64,000 nucleotides of DNA from Streptomyces sp. GESEQ-4 (GCF_017948455.1 NZ_JAFFSU010000009.1:186001-250000), one strand, 5' to 3'; numbered from the stretch's first letter, positions 17,171 through 27,889 are shown. Notes: generated by a model not told the origin, from the sequence alone. Program-made: numbers and translations.

Positions 17171-18382
17171 TCAGTCCTCCAGTGCGGCGAGGCCGGGGAG
17201 CGTCTTGCCCTCGAGGTATTCGAGGGAGGCGCCGCCGCCGGTCGAGATGTGGCCGAATGCGGTCTCGTCGAAGCCCAGGATGCGGACGGCGGCGGCGGAG
17301 TCGCCGCCGCCGACCACGGTGAAGCCCTTGGACTCGACGAGTGCCTGGGCGACCGACTTGGTGCCCTCGGCGTAGTCGGGGTGCTCGAAGACGCCCATGG
17401 GGCCGTTCCAGAAGACGGTGGCGGCGTCGGCGAGCTTCGAGGCGTACAGGTTGCCGGACTCCGGACCGATGTCCAGGCCCATCTGGTCGGCGGGCATGGC
17501 GTCCGCGGCGACGGTGGTGGGGTTCGCGGGCGCCTTGGTCTTCAGGTCCGGGAACTCCGCGGCGGTCAGCACGTCGACGGGGAGTACCAGCTCGACGCCG
17601 CTCTTCTCCGCACGCTCGATGTACTCCTTGACGGCCGGGATCTGGTCCTCCTGGAGGAGGGAGACGCCGACCTCGTAGCCCTTGGCCTTGAGGAAGGTGT
17701 ACGCCATGCCGCCGCCGATGAGCAGCCGGTCGGCCTTGGCGAGCAGCTGGTCGATGACGGCGAGCTTGTCGGAGACCTTGGCACCGCCCAGCGCGACGAC
17801 GTAGGGCCGCTGGACGTCCTCGGTGAGCTTCTTCAGGACACCTACCTCGGTGGCGATGAGGTAGCCGGCGTAGTGCGGCAGGCGGGCCGGGAGGTCGTAC
17901 ACGGAGGCGTGCTTGCGGTGGACCGCGCCGAAGCCGTCGCCGACGTAGACGTCCGCGAGGGCGGCCAGCCGGTCGGCGAACTCGCCGCGCTCGGCGTCGT
18001 CCTTGGCGGTCTCGCCGGCGTTGAAGCGCAGGTTCTCGATGACGGCGACGTCGCCGTCGTGGAGGCCCGCGACCACGGACTTGGCGGATTCGCCGACCGT
18101 GTCGGTCGCGAACGCCACGCCCCGGCCCAGGAGTTCACCCAGGCGAGAGGCGGCGGTGGCGAGGGAGAAGGCGGGGTCCGGGGCGCCCTTGGGGCGGCCC
18201 AGGTGCGAGGCGACGACGACCTTGGCGCCCGCGTCCGCGAGGGCCTTCACGGTGGGCAGCACGGCGCGGATGCGGCCGTCGTCGGTGATGGTGCCGCTGT
18301 CGAGCGGGACGTTCAGGTCGGCGCGGACGAAGACCCGCCGGCCGGCCACGCCTTCGGCGAGGAGTTCGTCGATCGTCTTCAT
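17171..18382 (-). CDS. pgk: Phosphoglycerate kinase
   Basis: A 403-residue enzyme that transfers phosphate from 1,3-bisphosphoglycerate to ADP. It has the N-terminal substrate motif VFVRADLNVPLD, the basic loop SHLGRPKG and the C-terminal nucleotide motif GGGDSAAAV. Directly upstream of tpiA. The 123-nt gap to gap contains no convincing terminator, so a gap-pgk-tpiA message is possible. Confidence 0.98.
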   Translation of the reverse strand: MKTIDELLAEGVAGRRVFVRADLNVPLDSGTITDDGRIRAVLPTVKALADAGAKVVVASHLGRPKGAPDPAFSLATAASRLGELLGRGVAFATDTVGESAKSVVAGLHDGDVAVIENLRFNAGETAKDDAERGEFADRLAALADVYVGDGFGAVHRKHASVYDLPARLPHYAGYLIATEVGVLKKLTEDVQRPYVVALGGAKVSDKLAVIDQLLAKADRLLIGGGMAYTFLKAKGYEVGVSLLQEDQIPAVKEYIERAEKSGVELVLPVDVLTAAEFPDLKTKAPANPTTVAADAMPADQMGLDIGPESGNLYASKLADAATVFWNGPMGVFEHPDYAEGTKSVAQALVESKGFTVVGGGDSAAAVRILGFDETAFGHISTGGGASLEYLEGKTLPGLAALED

Positions 18383-18505
18383 GAAGAGGGCTCCTGGGAG
18401 GGCTGGTGGTCCAAGAGTGCTGATCTGTACGTGAGTCAGGGCTCGGACGGCGCGTCCCTGCGCTGCCCGAGCCCTGCGTTCACATCGTGGTGCCTGATCG
18501 GTGGA

Positions 18506-19513
<1,008 letters not shown>

Positions 19514-19558
19514 GAACCGATCTCCTCGTTGGTACGCCGGTTTCGAGACCGGCGAGCT

Positions 19559-19631
19559 GTATGGGATGTCCCCGACCGCCTACGACCCTACCTCCCTGTG
19601 GCCTCGGTGGTGACATCGAGATGTCCCATAC
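19559..19631 (-). promoter_or_regulatory. Repeat-rich upstream region of gap
   Basis: GTATGGGA (19559-19566) and its inverse TCCCATAC (19624-19631) flank about 57 bp. GATGTCCC also occurs twice, and GACATC-GA-GATGTC (19612-19625) is an inverted repeat. A -10-like TAGGGT lies between them on the minus strand. This could be an operator pair around the gap promoter; no regulator is identified. Confidence 0.35.
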
Positions 19632-19635
19632 ACGG

Positions 19636-19677
19636 CAGGGCGGTCCGTACCCGCCAGTAGGGGTACGGACCGCCCTG
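19636..19677 (-). terminator. Terminator of the M14 carboxypeptidase gene
   Basis: A perfect 17-bp inverted repeat (19636-19652 and 19661-19677) with an 8-nt loop lies 72 nt after the carboxypeptidase stop and upstream of the gap promoter region. It isolates gap from leftward read-through. Confidence 0.88.
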
Positions 19678-19748
19678 GCCGAGAGCCGTGATCACTCACG
19701 GATCACTCGATTTCGCTACGGCGAGTCGGTCACCGTTGACCGGCCGGT

Positions 19749-22697
19749 TCACCCTTCGAGCGCCTCCAGCGCCTTGCCGATCAGGGTCGTACGGCCGATG
19801 GGCGCGGTGACATGCTCCAGACCGAAGCCCAGCAGCACGGTGTCGTCCGTGGTGACGGCGCCGTACGTCTTGAACAGCTCGCCCGCGCGCCCCCAGTCCT
19901 TGACCACCGCGGGGCTGCCCGCGGGCGGGCCGGGCGTGCTCCAGGCACCCAGCGACGTCTCGAAGCCCTCGGTCTCCGCCGCGTTGCCGCCGATCACGAC
20001 GGACGCGTTGTCGGCGAGGACGCCGCGCCCACCGGTGCCGGGGTCGCTGACGTAGCCGAGGGAGACCTCGACCTTCTTCCCGGCATACGCGGAGAGGTCG
20101 AAGGAGACCTCCTGCCAGCCGGAGGACGACCCGGTGAAGCTGTTCCAGGAACCGGACGTGCCGGTGGGCGTGCAGGCCCCTGAGGCGAGCGTCAGATACC
20201 GCTTGAGGGCGGGATGTGCCTGGATGAAGTACCCGGCGTCGCACTCGGCGGGCACCGCCGTGCTGGTCGCGCCGCCTGCCTCCGGGAGCGTGGTCCAGTC
20301 GTCGGCACCGGCCGTGCGCGCCTCCAGGAGGGCGTGGTCGTAACTCTTCTCCGTGTCCCAGAGCAGCCTGGTCCGCAGAGTTGGCTTTTCGGACGCACTC
20401 ACCGCGGTGAGGTCGATGGTGCGGGTGAGGCGGTTCCAGGCGTAGTCGCTGTGCGTGACGGCGGCCATGGAGGCGCCTTCGTACGGGCCGTACGGATTGA
20501 CGGTGCCGGGGTAGGCACCCGCTCCCGCGCTCTCGAACTGCGGGTGGGTGTCCACGGGCAGCGTGTCGGAGGTGACGCTGTACGACCCGGCCGCGTTCAG
20601 CGGGTTGCCGGGGGCGCCGCCCAGCGGTGTGGTGGCGCCGAGGAGCGGGCCGGAGCCCTGGAAGGACGTGGCGTCCGGCAGGGACGTACGGGTGTAGGCG
20701 CCCAGGTAGTACTGGCTGAAGTCGTTCGACAGGGTGCCGCCGCCGAGGTCGACGGAGCCGCCGGCCTGCTCGCCCGCCTCGATCAGCTTGCCGCCCTCGT
20801 TGAGGAAGGCACGCAGTTGGAGCTGGGTGGCGTTGCCGGGGACGCCGGCGCCCGTGTAGTGGACGACCGTGTCGAAGTGGCTGAGCACGCCGAGCGCGTC
20901 GGGCGCGCCCTGGGTGACGTCCCAGACGACGGCCCTGCGGCCATTGGCCTTCAGCGCGTCGACATAGGTCTTGGCCTGCGTGGCCGCCGCGCCCTCTTCG
21001 GCGACAACGAGCGTGTCGGCCCTGGGCCGTTCGGCGATCTTGTAGGTGAAGTGCTTGCCGGCGACCGGCTTTCCACTCCTGGTCCTGCCGGTGAACCAGA
21101 CCTCGACCTTGTCGCCGGGCTCGCCGTCGCGGACCTTGGCCCGGTACTCGTCGAAGTGGATGTTGTCCTCACCGCCGTAGGTCTCTCCGCCCTTCCAGGG
21201 CCGCAGAGCGCTGTCCCGGGTACGGCCGCCGTTGACGCGGTACTTGAGCTCCTTGTCGCGCACCGACTTCCGTGCGACGACGGAGACTTCCTGGTCGGCG
21301 CCGCGGGAGTACGACGTCGTGAAGGGGGCCGGGGTGAAGTCGGCGGCCTTCAGGCCGACCGAGGAGGACGGCTGGTCCGGGTGGGCGGCGGACTCGGCGA
21401 CGGAGAGCGCGAACGGGATGTTCTTGGCGAACTCCTGCTGGATCAGGGTCTCGTCGTCCGGGAAGGTGAAGATCGACTGGCAGTCGTCCGGGTTCCACTG
21501 GTCGTCGGGGTCGACGCTGGAGGCGGTTTCGCAGGTCGACATCTCGGGGGTGAACATCGCCATGCCGTTGACGTTCGCCGCGTGGCCGTCGGCCTCACCG
21601 TTGGTGGTGTACAGCTCCGAGGAGACCTGCGGGTGGTAGCCGGGGATCGCGGAGTTCTCCGGCGTGCCGGCGAGGGCCTCGTACACCACGTCGTCCGGGG
21701 TGGGTGTGGCGACCTGCCAGCCGACTCCGTAGAGGAGGAGTTCGGCGGCGGAGTGGTAGTTGATGCCGTACTCGAATCCGATGCGCCGCTCGAAGGCGTC
21801 CAGGGCCCGGGTCTCGGGCTCGGAGTTCGGGGCGGCGCCGCGGTAGGTCTGGCTGGTGGGGTTGGGGGACGAACCCTCGTCGTCGTAGCCCCACTTGTAG
21901 GCGAAGTTGCGGTTGAGGTCGACGCCGTCGCCGGTGCTGATGACACCGTCGCCGTTGACGTCCCGCAGGTTCTTGCGCCACAGGCGGTTGTCGGAGTTCT
22001 CGAAGGTGTGGTCGTAGCCGTCCGGGTTGGCGGAGAGGACGAACCACAGTTCGGTCGAGTCGACGATCTTCTTGATGCGCTTGTCGGTGGCGTAGTTGTC
22101 CACGTAGTGGTGCATCAGCCGCCGGGTCATCTCCGGCGTGATCCACTCGCGCGCGTGCTGGTTGGAGAGATAGAGGACGGAGGGCTTGGCTCCGTCCTTC
22201 GTCTTCTTGGCGTTCTTGGTGAGCTTCAGCGCCAGGATGTCCTGGCCGTTGATGGTCTTGCCGATGGAGACGACCTTGGTCAGGCCCGGGTTGGCCCGTG
22301 CGGTGGCGAGGATCTCCTGCCGCAGTCCGCCGTCCGAGCTGTACGGCCGGAACACGCCCTCGGCCGCGGCCTCGACGCGGGCCTCGGCCTTGCCGGAGAG
22401 CGTGTGCTCGGTGAGGTCGACGCCCTGTTTCTCGAGCTTGTCGGCCTGTTGGTCGGTGAGATAGACCTCGACGGTGGCCGTGCCCTTGTCGGGCACCTGC
22501 TCGCCGAGTTCGTGGCCGTCCTGTCCGGTGGCCAGCAGCAGGGGTACCTGCTTCTGGGTGACGTCGGCGCGGAAGACCTTGACCTCGTCCCCTCCCGAGG
22601 ACGAACCACCGCTCTGCGCCTGGGCAATGGGTGCGATGCTCGCTCCACCGATCAGGAGTGTGCCGACAGCGAGGATCGTTCTCGCTCTATGTCTCAT
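19749..22697 (-). CDS. Secreted M14-family zinc carboxypeptidase, large multidomain
   Basis: A 982-residue secreted protein starting at ATG 22697 with a Sec signal ending near IAQAQS. After a prosegment-like region (about 30-120) comes the M14 peptidase domain. It has the zinc ligands HARE in SNQHAREWITPE, the third ligand in NYHSAAEL, substrate residues in VDLNRNF, and a catalytic glutamate in FTPEMS. The long C-terminal half has a region like those in immune-inhibitor-A/MAM-type secreted proteins and a jelly-roll end (SSSGWQEVSFDLSAY). It should trim C-terminal residues from extracellular peptides. Monocistronic, between two hairpin terminators. Confidence 0.92.
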   Translation of the reverse strand: MRHRARTILAVGTLLIGGASIAPIAQAQSGGSSSGGDEVKVFRADVTQKQVPLLLATGQDGHELGEQVPDKGTATVEVYLTDQQADKLEKQGVDLTEHTLSGKAEARVEAAAEGVFRPYSSDGGLRQEILATARANPGLTKVVSIGKTINGQDILALKLTKNAKKTKDGAKPSVLYLSNQHAREWITPEMTRRLMHHYVDNYATDKRIKKIVDSTELWFVLSANPDGYDHTFENSDNRLWRKNLRDVNGDGVISTGDGVDLNRNFAYKWGYDDEGSSPNPTSQTYRGAAPNSEPETRALDAFERRIGFEYGINYHSAAELLLYGVGWQVATPTPDDVVYEALAGTPENSAIPGYHPQVSSELYTTNGEADGHAANVNGMAMFTPEMSTCETASSVDPDDQWNPDDCQSIFTFPDDETLIQQEFAKNIPFALSVAESAAHPDQPSSSVGLKAADFTPAPFTTSYSRGADQEVSVVARKSVRDKELKYRVNGGRTRDSALRPWKGGETYGGEDNIHFDEYRAKVRDGEPGDKVEVWFTGRTRSGKPVAGKHFTYKIAERPRADTLVVAEEGAAATQAKTYVDALKANGRRAVVWDVTQGAPDALGVLSHFDTVVHYTGAGVPGNATQLQLRAFLNEGGKLIEAGEQAGGSVDLGGGTLSNDFSQYYLGAYTRTSLPDATSFQGSGPLLGATTPLGGAPGNPLNAAGSYSVTSDTLPVDTHPQFESAGAGAYPGTVNPYGPYEGASMAAVTHSDYAWNRLTRTIDLTAVSASEKPTLRTRLLWDTEKSYDHALLEARTAGADDWTTLPEAGGATSTAVPAECDAGYFIQAHPALKRYLTLASGACTPTGTSGSWNSFTGSSSGWQEVSFDLSAYAGKKVEVSLGYVSDPGTGGRGVLADNASVVIGGNAAETEGFETSLGAWSTPGPPAGSPAVVKDWGRAGELFKTYGAVTTDDTVLLGFGLEHVTAPIGRTTLIGKALEALEG

Positions 22698-22785
22698 GAA
22701 CCCCCCTAGCAAAGCTCGCCACAGCAGCGAACAGATGCCAGGCTCATGACAGTTCATGATCGAGTCAAGGGTGCCTCAACGCCGT

Positions 22786-22837
22786 GCAACACGCTGGTGC
22801 CGACGCCCAGTTGGGCGTCGGCACCAGCGTGTTGCAT
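22786..22837 (-). terminator. Strong terminator after whiA, 25-bp perfect stem
   Basis: Bases 22786-22810 and 22813-22837 are perfectly complementary, leaving only 2 nt between the arms, so the real loop includes a few unpaired stem bases. It begins just after the whiA stop and should end the uvrC-rapZ-yvcK-whiA message. Confidence 0.9.
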
Positions 22838-22848
22838 GCGTGTTCGGG

Positions 22849-23832
22849 TCAGCCGGCGTCGGCCATCTCCTCCGTGAGGCTGGACTCCGTGCCCGGGATG
22901 CCGAGGTCCTGGGCCCGCTTGTCGGCCATCGCGAGCAGTCGGCGGATACGGCCCGCCACGGCGTCCTTGGTCAGCGGGGGGTCGGCGAGCGCGCCGAGCT
23001 CCTCGAGGGATGCCTGCTTGTGCTCCATGCGCAACCGGCCCGCCGCCGCGAGATGCTCGGGCACGTCGTCGGCGAGGATCTCCAGGGCGCGCTGGACGCG
23101 GGCGCCCGCGGCTACGGCCGCGCGCGCGGAGCGGCGCAGGTTGGCGTCGTCGAAGTTGGCAAGCCGGTTGGCCGTGGCCCGGACCTCGCGGCGCATCCGG
23201 CGCTCCTCCCAGGCCAGCACCGACTCATGGGCGCCGAGCCGGGTCAGCAGGGCGCCGATGGCGTCTCCGTCACGGACGACGACCCGATCGACGCCGCGTA
23301 CCTCACGGGCCTTGGCGGCGATCGACAGCCGGCGGGCGGCGCCGACGAGGGCGAGCGCGGCCTCGGGACCCGGGCAGGTCACCTCCAGGGAGGACGAGCG
23401 GCCGGGCTCGGTCAGCGAGCCATGGGCCAGGAAGGCGCCGCGCCAGGCCGCTTCGGCATCGCAGGTGGCCCCCGAGACCACCTGCGGGGGCAGGCCGCGG
23501 ATCGGGCGGCCACGGCCGTCGACCAGGCCGGTCTGCCGGGCCAGCTGGTCACCGCCGGCGACGACCCGCACGACGTAGCGCGAACCGCGGCGCAGCCCGC
23601 CGGGTGCCATCACGATCAGCTCGGAGCTGTGGCCGAAGATCTCCAGGATGTCCCGCTTGAGCCGGCGGGCCGCCATCGCGGTGTCCAGCTCCGCCTCGAT
23701 CACGATGCGCCCGCTCACCAGATGGAGGCCGCCGGCGAACCGCAGAACGGCGGAGACCTCCGCCTTCCTGCAGCAGGTCCGGGTGACGGGGAGCCGGGAG
23801 ATCTCATCCTTCACCGCTGCCGTCATCGCCAT
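22849..23832 (-). CDS. whiA: Sporulation regulator WhiA
   Basis: A 327-residue protein with an N-terminal LAGLIDADG-like homing-endonuclease fold and a C-terminal helix-turn-helix (SLEELGALADPPLTKDAV). WhiA works with WhiB to switch aerial hyphae to sporulation septation. ATG 23832 overlaps the yvcK stop by 10 nt; ATG 23826 overlaps it as ATGA and is the alternative. Either way translation is coupled to yvcK. Last gene of the four-gene operon. Confidence 0.97.
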   Translation of the reverse strand: MAMTAAVKDEISRLPVTRTCCRKAEVSAVLRFAGGLHLVSGRIVIEAELDTAMAARRLKRDILEIFGHSSELIVMAPGGLRRGSRYVVRVVAGGDQLARQTGLVDGRGRPIRGLPPQVVSGATCDAEAAWRGAFLAHGSLTEPGRSSSLEVTCPGPEAALALVGAARRLSIAAKAREVRGVDRVVVRDGDAIGALLTRLGAHESVLAWEERRMRREVRATANRLANFDDANLRRSARAAVAAGARVQRALEILADDVPEHLAAAGRLRMEHKQASLEELGALADPPLTKDAVAGRIRRLLAMADKRAQDLGIPGTESSLTEEMADAG

Positions 23833-24890
23833 GGGCCGATCCTTCCATGCATCCGAAAAATACGGTCGTACGCGGCGGCCAGCAGCTCCGGGTCATGCCT
23901 GGGGCTGCCGTCCCTCCGGGCCACCGGCGCCAGCTCGACCGCCGCACCGAGCCGCTTGGCGGCCTCGGTGAGTACAGCGCGGTCGGGCACGGCGGCCTCG
24001 TCGGCCAGCACCACGTCCAGGGCGAGTTTAGGGGCGTGTCGTCCCAAAACCTCCAAATGACGCTGCGGGGAGAAGCCCTCGGTTTCTCCGGGCTGCGGCG
24101 CGAGGTTCAGGGAGAGTACCCGGCGTGCCTTCGTCTGCGTGAGGGCGTCCAGCAGCTCGGGCACGAGCAGATGCGGGATGACCGAGGAGAACCAGGAGCC
24201 GGGGCCGAGCACCACCCAGTCCGCGTCGAGGACCGCCTCGACGGCCTCGGGGACGGCGGGCGGGTCGTGCGGTACGAGGTGCACGGACTGCACCTCGCCG
24301 GGGGTGAGCGCGACAGTGGCCTGGCCGCGGACGGTGTCGACGTCCTCGGGCCGGTCCGGGTCGTGGCCCTTGACCAGGGCCTGGAGCTCCAGCGGAACGG
24401 CGGACATGGGCAGCACGCGGCCGTGCGCGCCCAGCAGCTTGCCGACCAGGTCGAGGGCCTGGACGTGGTCGCCGAGCTGCTCCCACAGGGCGACGATCAG
24501 TAGATTGCCGACCGCGTGGTCGTGCAGGTCGCCCTGGGACTGGAAGCGGTACTGGATGACGCGGGACCAGGTCTGGCCCCAGTCGTCGTCGCCGCAGAGC
24601 GCGGCCAGCGCCTTGCGCAGGTCGCCGGGTGGCAGCACGCCCAGCTCATCGCGCAGGCGCCCGCTGGAACCGCCGTCGTCGGCCACCGTGACGACGGCGG
24701 TGAGGTCGCCGGTGATCCGGCGCAGTGCGGCGAGCGAGGCGGACAGGCCCATGCCGCCGCCGAGGGCGACGACCTTGGGCTGTGTGCCGCGGCGGCGCGC
24801 ACGGCCGCCGCGGGCCTCGGCGGGCCGGCCGGCCCGGGCCTCGGGCACGGCCCGGCGCAGCCTGCTCAGCCGCGGTGTACGTCCTGTCAT
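23823..24890 (-). CDS. yvcK: YvcK/CofD-like family protein (gluconeogenesis factor)
   Basis: A 355-residue protein of the YvcK family. It has the nucleotide-sugar-binding ALGGGMGLSASLAALR, the VADDGGSSGRLR loop and GPGSWFSSVIPHLL. In other bacteria YvcK proteins bind UDP-sugars and are needed for growth on gluconeogenic carbon and for cell-wall synthesis. An Arg-rich N-tail of about 37 residues precedes the domain. Its ATG overlaps the rapZ stop (ATGA). Confidence 0.94.
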   Translation of the reverse strand: MTGRTPRLSRLRRAVPEARAGRPAEARGGRARRRGTQPKVVALGGGMGLSASLAALRRITGDLTAVVTVADDGGSSGRLRDELGVLPPGDLRKALAALCGDDDWGQTWSRVIQYRFQSQGDLHDHAVGNLLIVALWEQLGDHVQALDLVGKLLGAHGRVLPMSAVPLELQALVKGHDPDRPEDVDTVRGQATVALTPGEVQSVHLVPHDPPAVPEAVEAVLDADWVVLGPGSWFSSVIPHLLVPELLDALTQTKARRVLSLNLAPQPGETEGFSPQRHLEVLGRHAPKLALDVVLADEAAVPDRAVLTEAAKRLGAAVELAPVARRDGSPRHDPELLAAAYDRIFRMHGRIGPWR

Positions 24891-25843
24891 TCCCGTCCCA
24901 TGTCCCGGTGCACGACCACCGTCTCCACACCCTCGGCCGCGAGACGCGCGGCGAGCTTCTCCGACATGGCGACCGAGCGGTGCTTGCCGCCGGTGCAGCC
25001 GATGGCGATGGTCACATAGCGCTTGCCCTCACGGCGGTACCCGGCGGCGATCAGCCGCAGCAGTTCGGCGTACCTGTCGAGGAACTCCTTGGCGCCGGGC
25101 TGGTTGAAGACGTACGCGGCGACCTCCTCGTGGGTGCCGGTGTACGGGCGCAGCTCCGGGACCCAGTGCGGGTTGGGCAGGAAGCGCATGTCCGCGACCA
25201 GGTCGGCGTCGACGGGGAGGCCGTACTTGAAGCCGAAGGACATGACGGTGGCCCGCAGCTCGGGCTCCTCGTCGCCGGCGAACTGCGCGTCCATCTTGGC
25301 GCGCAGCTCGTGCACGTTGAGGCTGGAGGTGTCGATCACCAGGTCGGCGTCGCCGCGCAGCTCGCGCAGCAGCTCACGCTCGGCGGCGATGCCGTCGACG
25401 ATGCGGCCGTCGCCCTGGAGGGGGTGCGGGCGGCGCACCGACTCGAAGCGGCGGACCAGGGCGTCGTCGGAGGACTCCAGGAAGACGATCCGGCGTGTGA
25501 CGTGCTTGGCCGCGAGGTCGGCGAGGGACTCGCGGAGGTTGTCGAAGAAGCGCCGGCCGCGGACGTCGACGACGACCGCGATCCGGGCGACGTTGCCCTG
25601 GGAGCGGGCGCCGAGCTCCACCATGGTGGGGATCAGCGCGGGTGGGAGGTTGTCGACGACGAACCAGCCGAGGTCTTCCAGACACTTGGCTGCTGTCGAG
25701 CGGCCGGCCCCGGACATGCCGGAGATGATCACCAGCTCGGGGATGGCCGGCTCGGGGGCCCCGGCGGTGTCGCTGCCCGTAGTCACCTGTTCTCCGTCGC
25801 TCTGGTCTTCCTGGCCTGTGGGTTGCTTGTCCTGCTCGCTCAT
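24887..25843 (-). CDS. rapZ: RNase adapter RapZ family (YvcJ-like P-loop NTPase)
   Basis: A 318-residue protein with Walker A-type GMSGAGRS near residue 41, the FVVDNLPP motif and the C-terminal domain IAIGCTGGKHRSVAMSE. In E. coli RapZ guides RNase E to small RNAs; the actinobacterial role is not settled. The first 35 residues are an acidic, Gln-rich extension. Overlaps both neighbours by 4 nt. Confidence 0.95.
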   Translation of the reverse strand: MSEQDKQPTGQEDQSDGEQVTTGSDTAGAPEPAIPELVIISGMSGAGRSTAAKCLEDLGWFVVDNLPPALIPTMVELGARSQGNVARIAVVVDVRGRRFFDNLRESLADLAAKHVTRRIVFLESSDDALVRRFESVRRPHPLQGDGRIVDGIAAERELLRELRGDADLVIDTSSLNVHELRAKMDAQFAGDEEPELRATVMSFGFKYGLPVDADLVADMRFLPNPHWVPELRPYTGTHEEVAAYVFNQPGAKEFLDRYAELLRLIAAGYRREGKRYVTIAIGCTGGKHRSVAMSEKLAARLAAEGVETVVVHRDMGRE

Positions 25844-27882
25844 CTCTCCATCCCCCGTCGCTCGTCCGGGGTGCCCGCGGACACGGGCTCCCCCGGGGTG
25901 CCCGCCGTCGTCTCGGGCGCCCCGTCTTCCATGTCGTCCATGATCTCTCCGGTCGCCGTGTTCACGGCGGGTGCCGCCGGGGCCGCCTGAGCGAAGGCCA
26001 CGGCAATGGTCTCGGCCGTCTTACGACCTATGCCCGGAACCTCACAGATCTGGTCAATTGTCGCGGATCGCAACTTTTTCACGGACCCGAAGTGTTTGAT
26101 CAGTGCCTGCTTGCGGGTCTCGCCGAGTCCCGGCACATCGTCCAGAGGGCTCGACCGGAAGCGCTTGGCACGCTTGGCGCGCTGATAGGTGATCGCAAAG
26201 CGGTGGGCCTCGTCGCGAACCCGCTGGAGCAGGTAGAGGCCCTCGCTGGTGCGGGGCAGCACGACGGGGTCGTCCTCGTCCGGTACCCAGACCTCCTCCA
26301 GGCGCTTGGCCAGCCCGCATACGGCGATGTCGTCAATGCCCAGCTCCTCCAGGGCCCGCTGGGCGGCAGCGACCTGCGGCCGGCCACCGTCGACGACGAC
26401 GAGCTGCGGCGGGTAGGCGAAGCGCTTGGGCCGTCCGTTCTCCTCGACGAGACCGTCCTCCTCGCTCCACTCCCCCGTCTTCTCCTTCTCGGCGAGGTAC
26501 CGCCTGAAGCGGCGATTGATCACCTCGTGCATGGAGCGGACGTCGTCCTGGCCCTCGAAGCCCTTGATCTGGAAGCGCCGGTACTCGCTCTTGCGCTGCA
26601 GGCCGTCCTCGAACACGACCATGGAGGCCACGACGTCATCGCCCTGGAGGTGCGAGATGTCGTAGCACTCGATGCGCAGGGGGGCGCTGTCCAGATCGAG
26701 GGCCTCGGCGATCTCCTCCAGGGCGCGCGAGCGCGTGGTCAGGTCGGAGGCGCGCTTGGTCTTGTGCAGGACGAGGGCCTGCTGGGCGTTGCGCTGCACC
26801 GTCTCCATGAGGGCCTTCTTGTCGCCGCGCTGCGGGATGCGCAGGGAGACGATCGAGCCGCGGCGGTCGGTGAGCCACTGCTGGACGGGTTCGACCGGGT
26901 CGGGCAGCGCCGGGACGAGGACCTCCTTGGGGACCGCGTCTCCAGTCTCCTCCCCGTAGAGCTGCTGGAGGGCGTGTTCCACCAGGGCGCCGGTGGTGAT
27001 CTCCTCGACCTTGTCGGTCACCCAGCCACGCTGGCCGCGCACGCGTCCGCCGCGGACGTGGAAGATCTGCACGGCCGCTTCCAGCTCGTCCTCGGCGACC
27101 GCGATGAGGTCGGCGTCGGTCGCGTCGGCGAGCACGACCGCGCTCTTCTCCATGGCCTTCTTCAGGGCCTCGATGTCGTCGCGCAGGCGGGCCGCCCGCT
27201 CGTACTCCATCTCCTCGGCAGCCGCCGTCATCTGCTTCTCCAGGCGGCGCAGATACGTGCCCGTGCGGCCGGCCATGAAGTCGCTGAACTCCTCGGCGAG
27301 TTCGCGGTGCTCCTCGGCGGAGACCCGGCCGACGCAGGGCGCGGAGCACTTGCCGATGTAGCCGAGCAGGCAGGGGCGGCCGGTGCGGGCGGCGTTCTTG
27401 AAGACGCCGGCCGAGCAGGTGCGCACGGGAAAGACGCGCAGCAGGAGGTCGACGGTGTCGCGGATCGCCCACGCGTGCCCGTACGGCCCGAAGTAGCGCA
27501 CGCCCTTCTTCTTGTGGCCGCGCATCACCTGCACGCGCGGGAACTCCTCGTTCATCGTCACCGCGAGGTACGGGTAGCTCTTGTCGTCGCGGTACTTGAC
27601 GTTGAACCGGGGGTCGTACTCCTTGATCCAGGAGTACTCCAGCTGCAGGGCCTCGACCTCCGTGGACACCACGGTCCACTCCACGGACGCGGCCGTGGTG
27701 ACCATGGTGCGAGTGCGCGGGTGCAGGCCCGCCAGGTCCTGGAAGTAGTTCGCCAGGCGCTGGCGCAGGCTCTTCGCCTTTCCGACGTAGATCACCCGGC
27801 GGTGCTCGTCGCGGAACCTGTACACCCCGGGCGAGTCGGGGATCTGTCCCGGCTTGGGGCGGTAGCTGGAGGGGTCGGCCAT
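25840..27882 (-). CDS. uvrC: Excinuclease ABC subunit C
   Basis: A 680-residue nuclease that makes both incisions in nucleotide excision repair. Domains in order are GIY-YIG (GVYRF...VIYVGKA, residues 19-40), a Cys cluster, the UVR helix that binds UvrB (near residue 210), an RNase H-like endonuclease domain, and tandem helix-hairpin-helix motifs (VPGLGETRKQAL, VPGIGRKTAETI). ATG 27882 lies 7 nt after a TAGGGT hexamer, suggesting a leaderless message. First gene of the operon ending in whiA, which joins DNA repair to development. Confidence 0.97.
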   Translation of the reverse strand: MADPSSYRPKPGQIPDSPGVYRFRDEHRRVIYVGKAKSLRQRLANYFQDLAGLHPRTRTMVTTAASVEWTVVSTEVEALQLEYSWIKEYDPRFNVKYRDDKSYPYLAVTMNEEFPRVQVMRGHKKKGVRYFGPYGHAWAIRDTVDLLLRVFPVRTCSAGVFKNAARTGRPCLLGYIGKCSAPCVGRVSAEEHRELAEEFSDFMAGRTGTYLRRLEKQMTAAAEEMEYERAARLRDDIEALKKAMEKSAVVLADATDADLIAVAEDELEAAVQIFHVRGGRVRGQRGWVTDKVEEITTGALVEHALQQLYGEETGDAVPKEVLVPALPDPVEPVQQWLTDRRGSIVSLRIPQRGDKKALMETVQRNAQQALVLHKTKRASDLTTRSRALEEIAEALDLDSAPLRIECYDISHLQGDDVVASMVVFEDGLQRKSEYRRFQIKGFEGQDDVRSMHEVINRRFRRYLAEKEKTGEWSEEDGLVEENGRPKRFAYPPQLVVVDGGRPQVAAAQRALEELGIDDIAVCGLAKRLEEVWVPDEDDPVVLPRTSEGLYLLQRVRDEAHRFAITYQRAKRAKRFRSSPLDDVPGLGETRKQALIKHFGSVKKLRSATIDQICEVPGIGRKTAETIAVAFAQAAPAAPAVNTATGEIMDDMEDGAPETTAGTPGEPVSAGTPDERRGMER

Positions 27883-27889
27883 GGTTCAC

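Noticed and set aside
22081..22103. TTGTCGGTGGC, similar to the damage promoter
   Set aside because: It lies inside the carboxypeptidase coding region and no TANNNT follows at six bases.
20214..22709. An 831-codon plus-strand frame
   Set aside because: Antisense to the M14 carboxypeptidase, whose zinc ligands and signal peptide are clear; the plus-strand protein has no recognisable domain.
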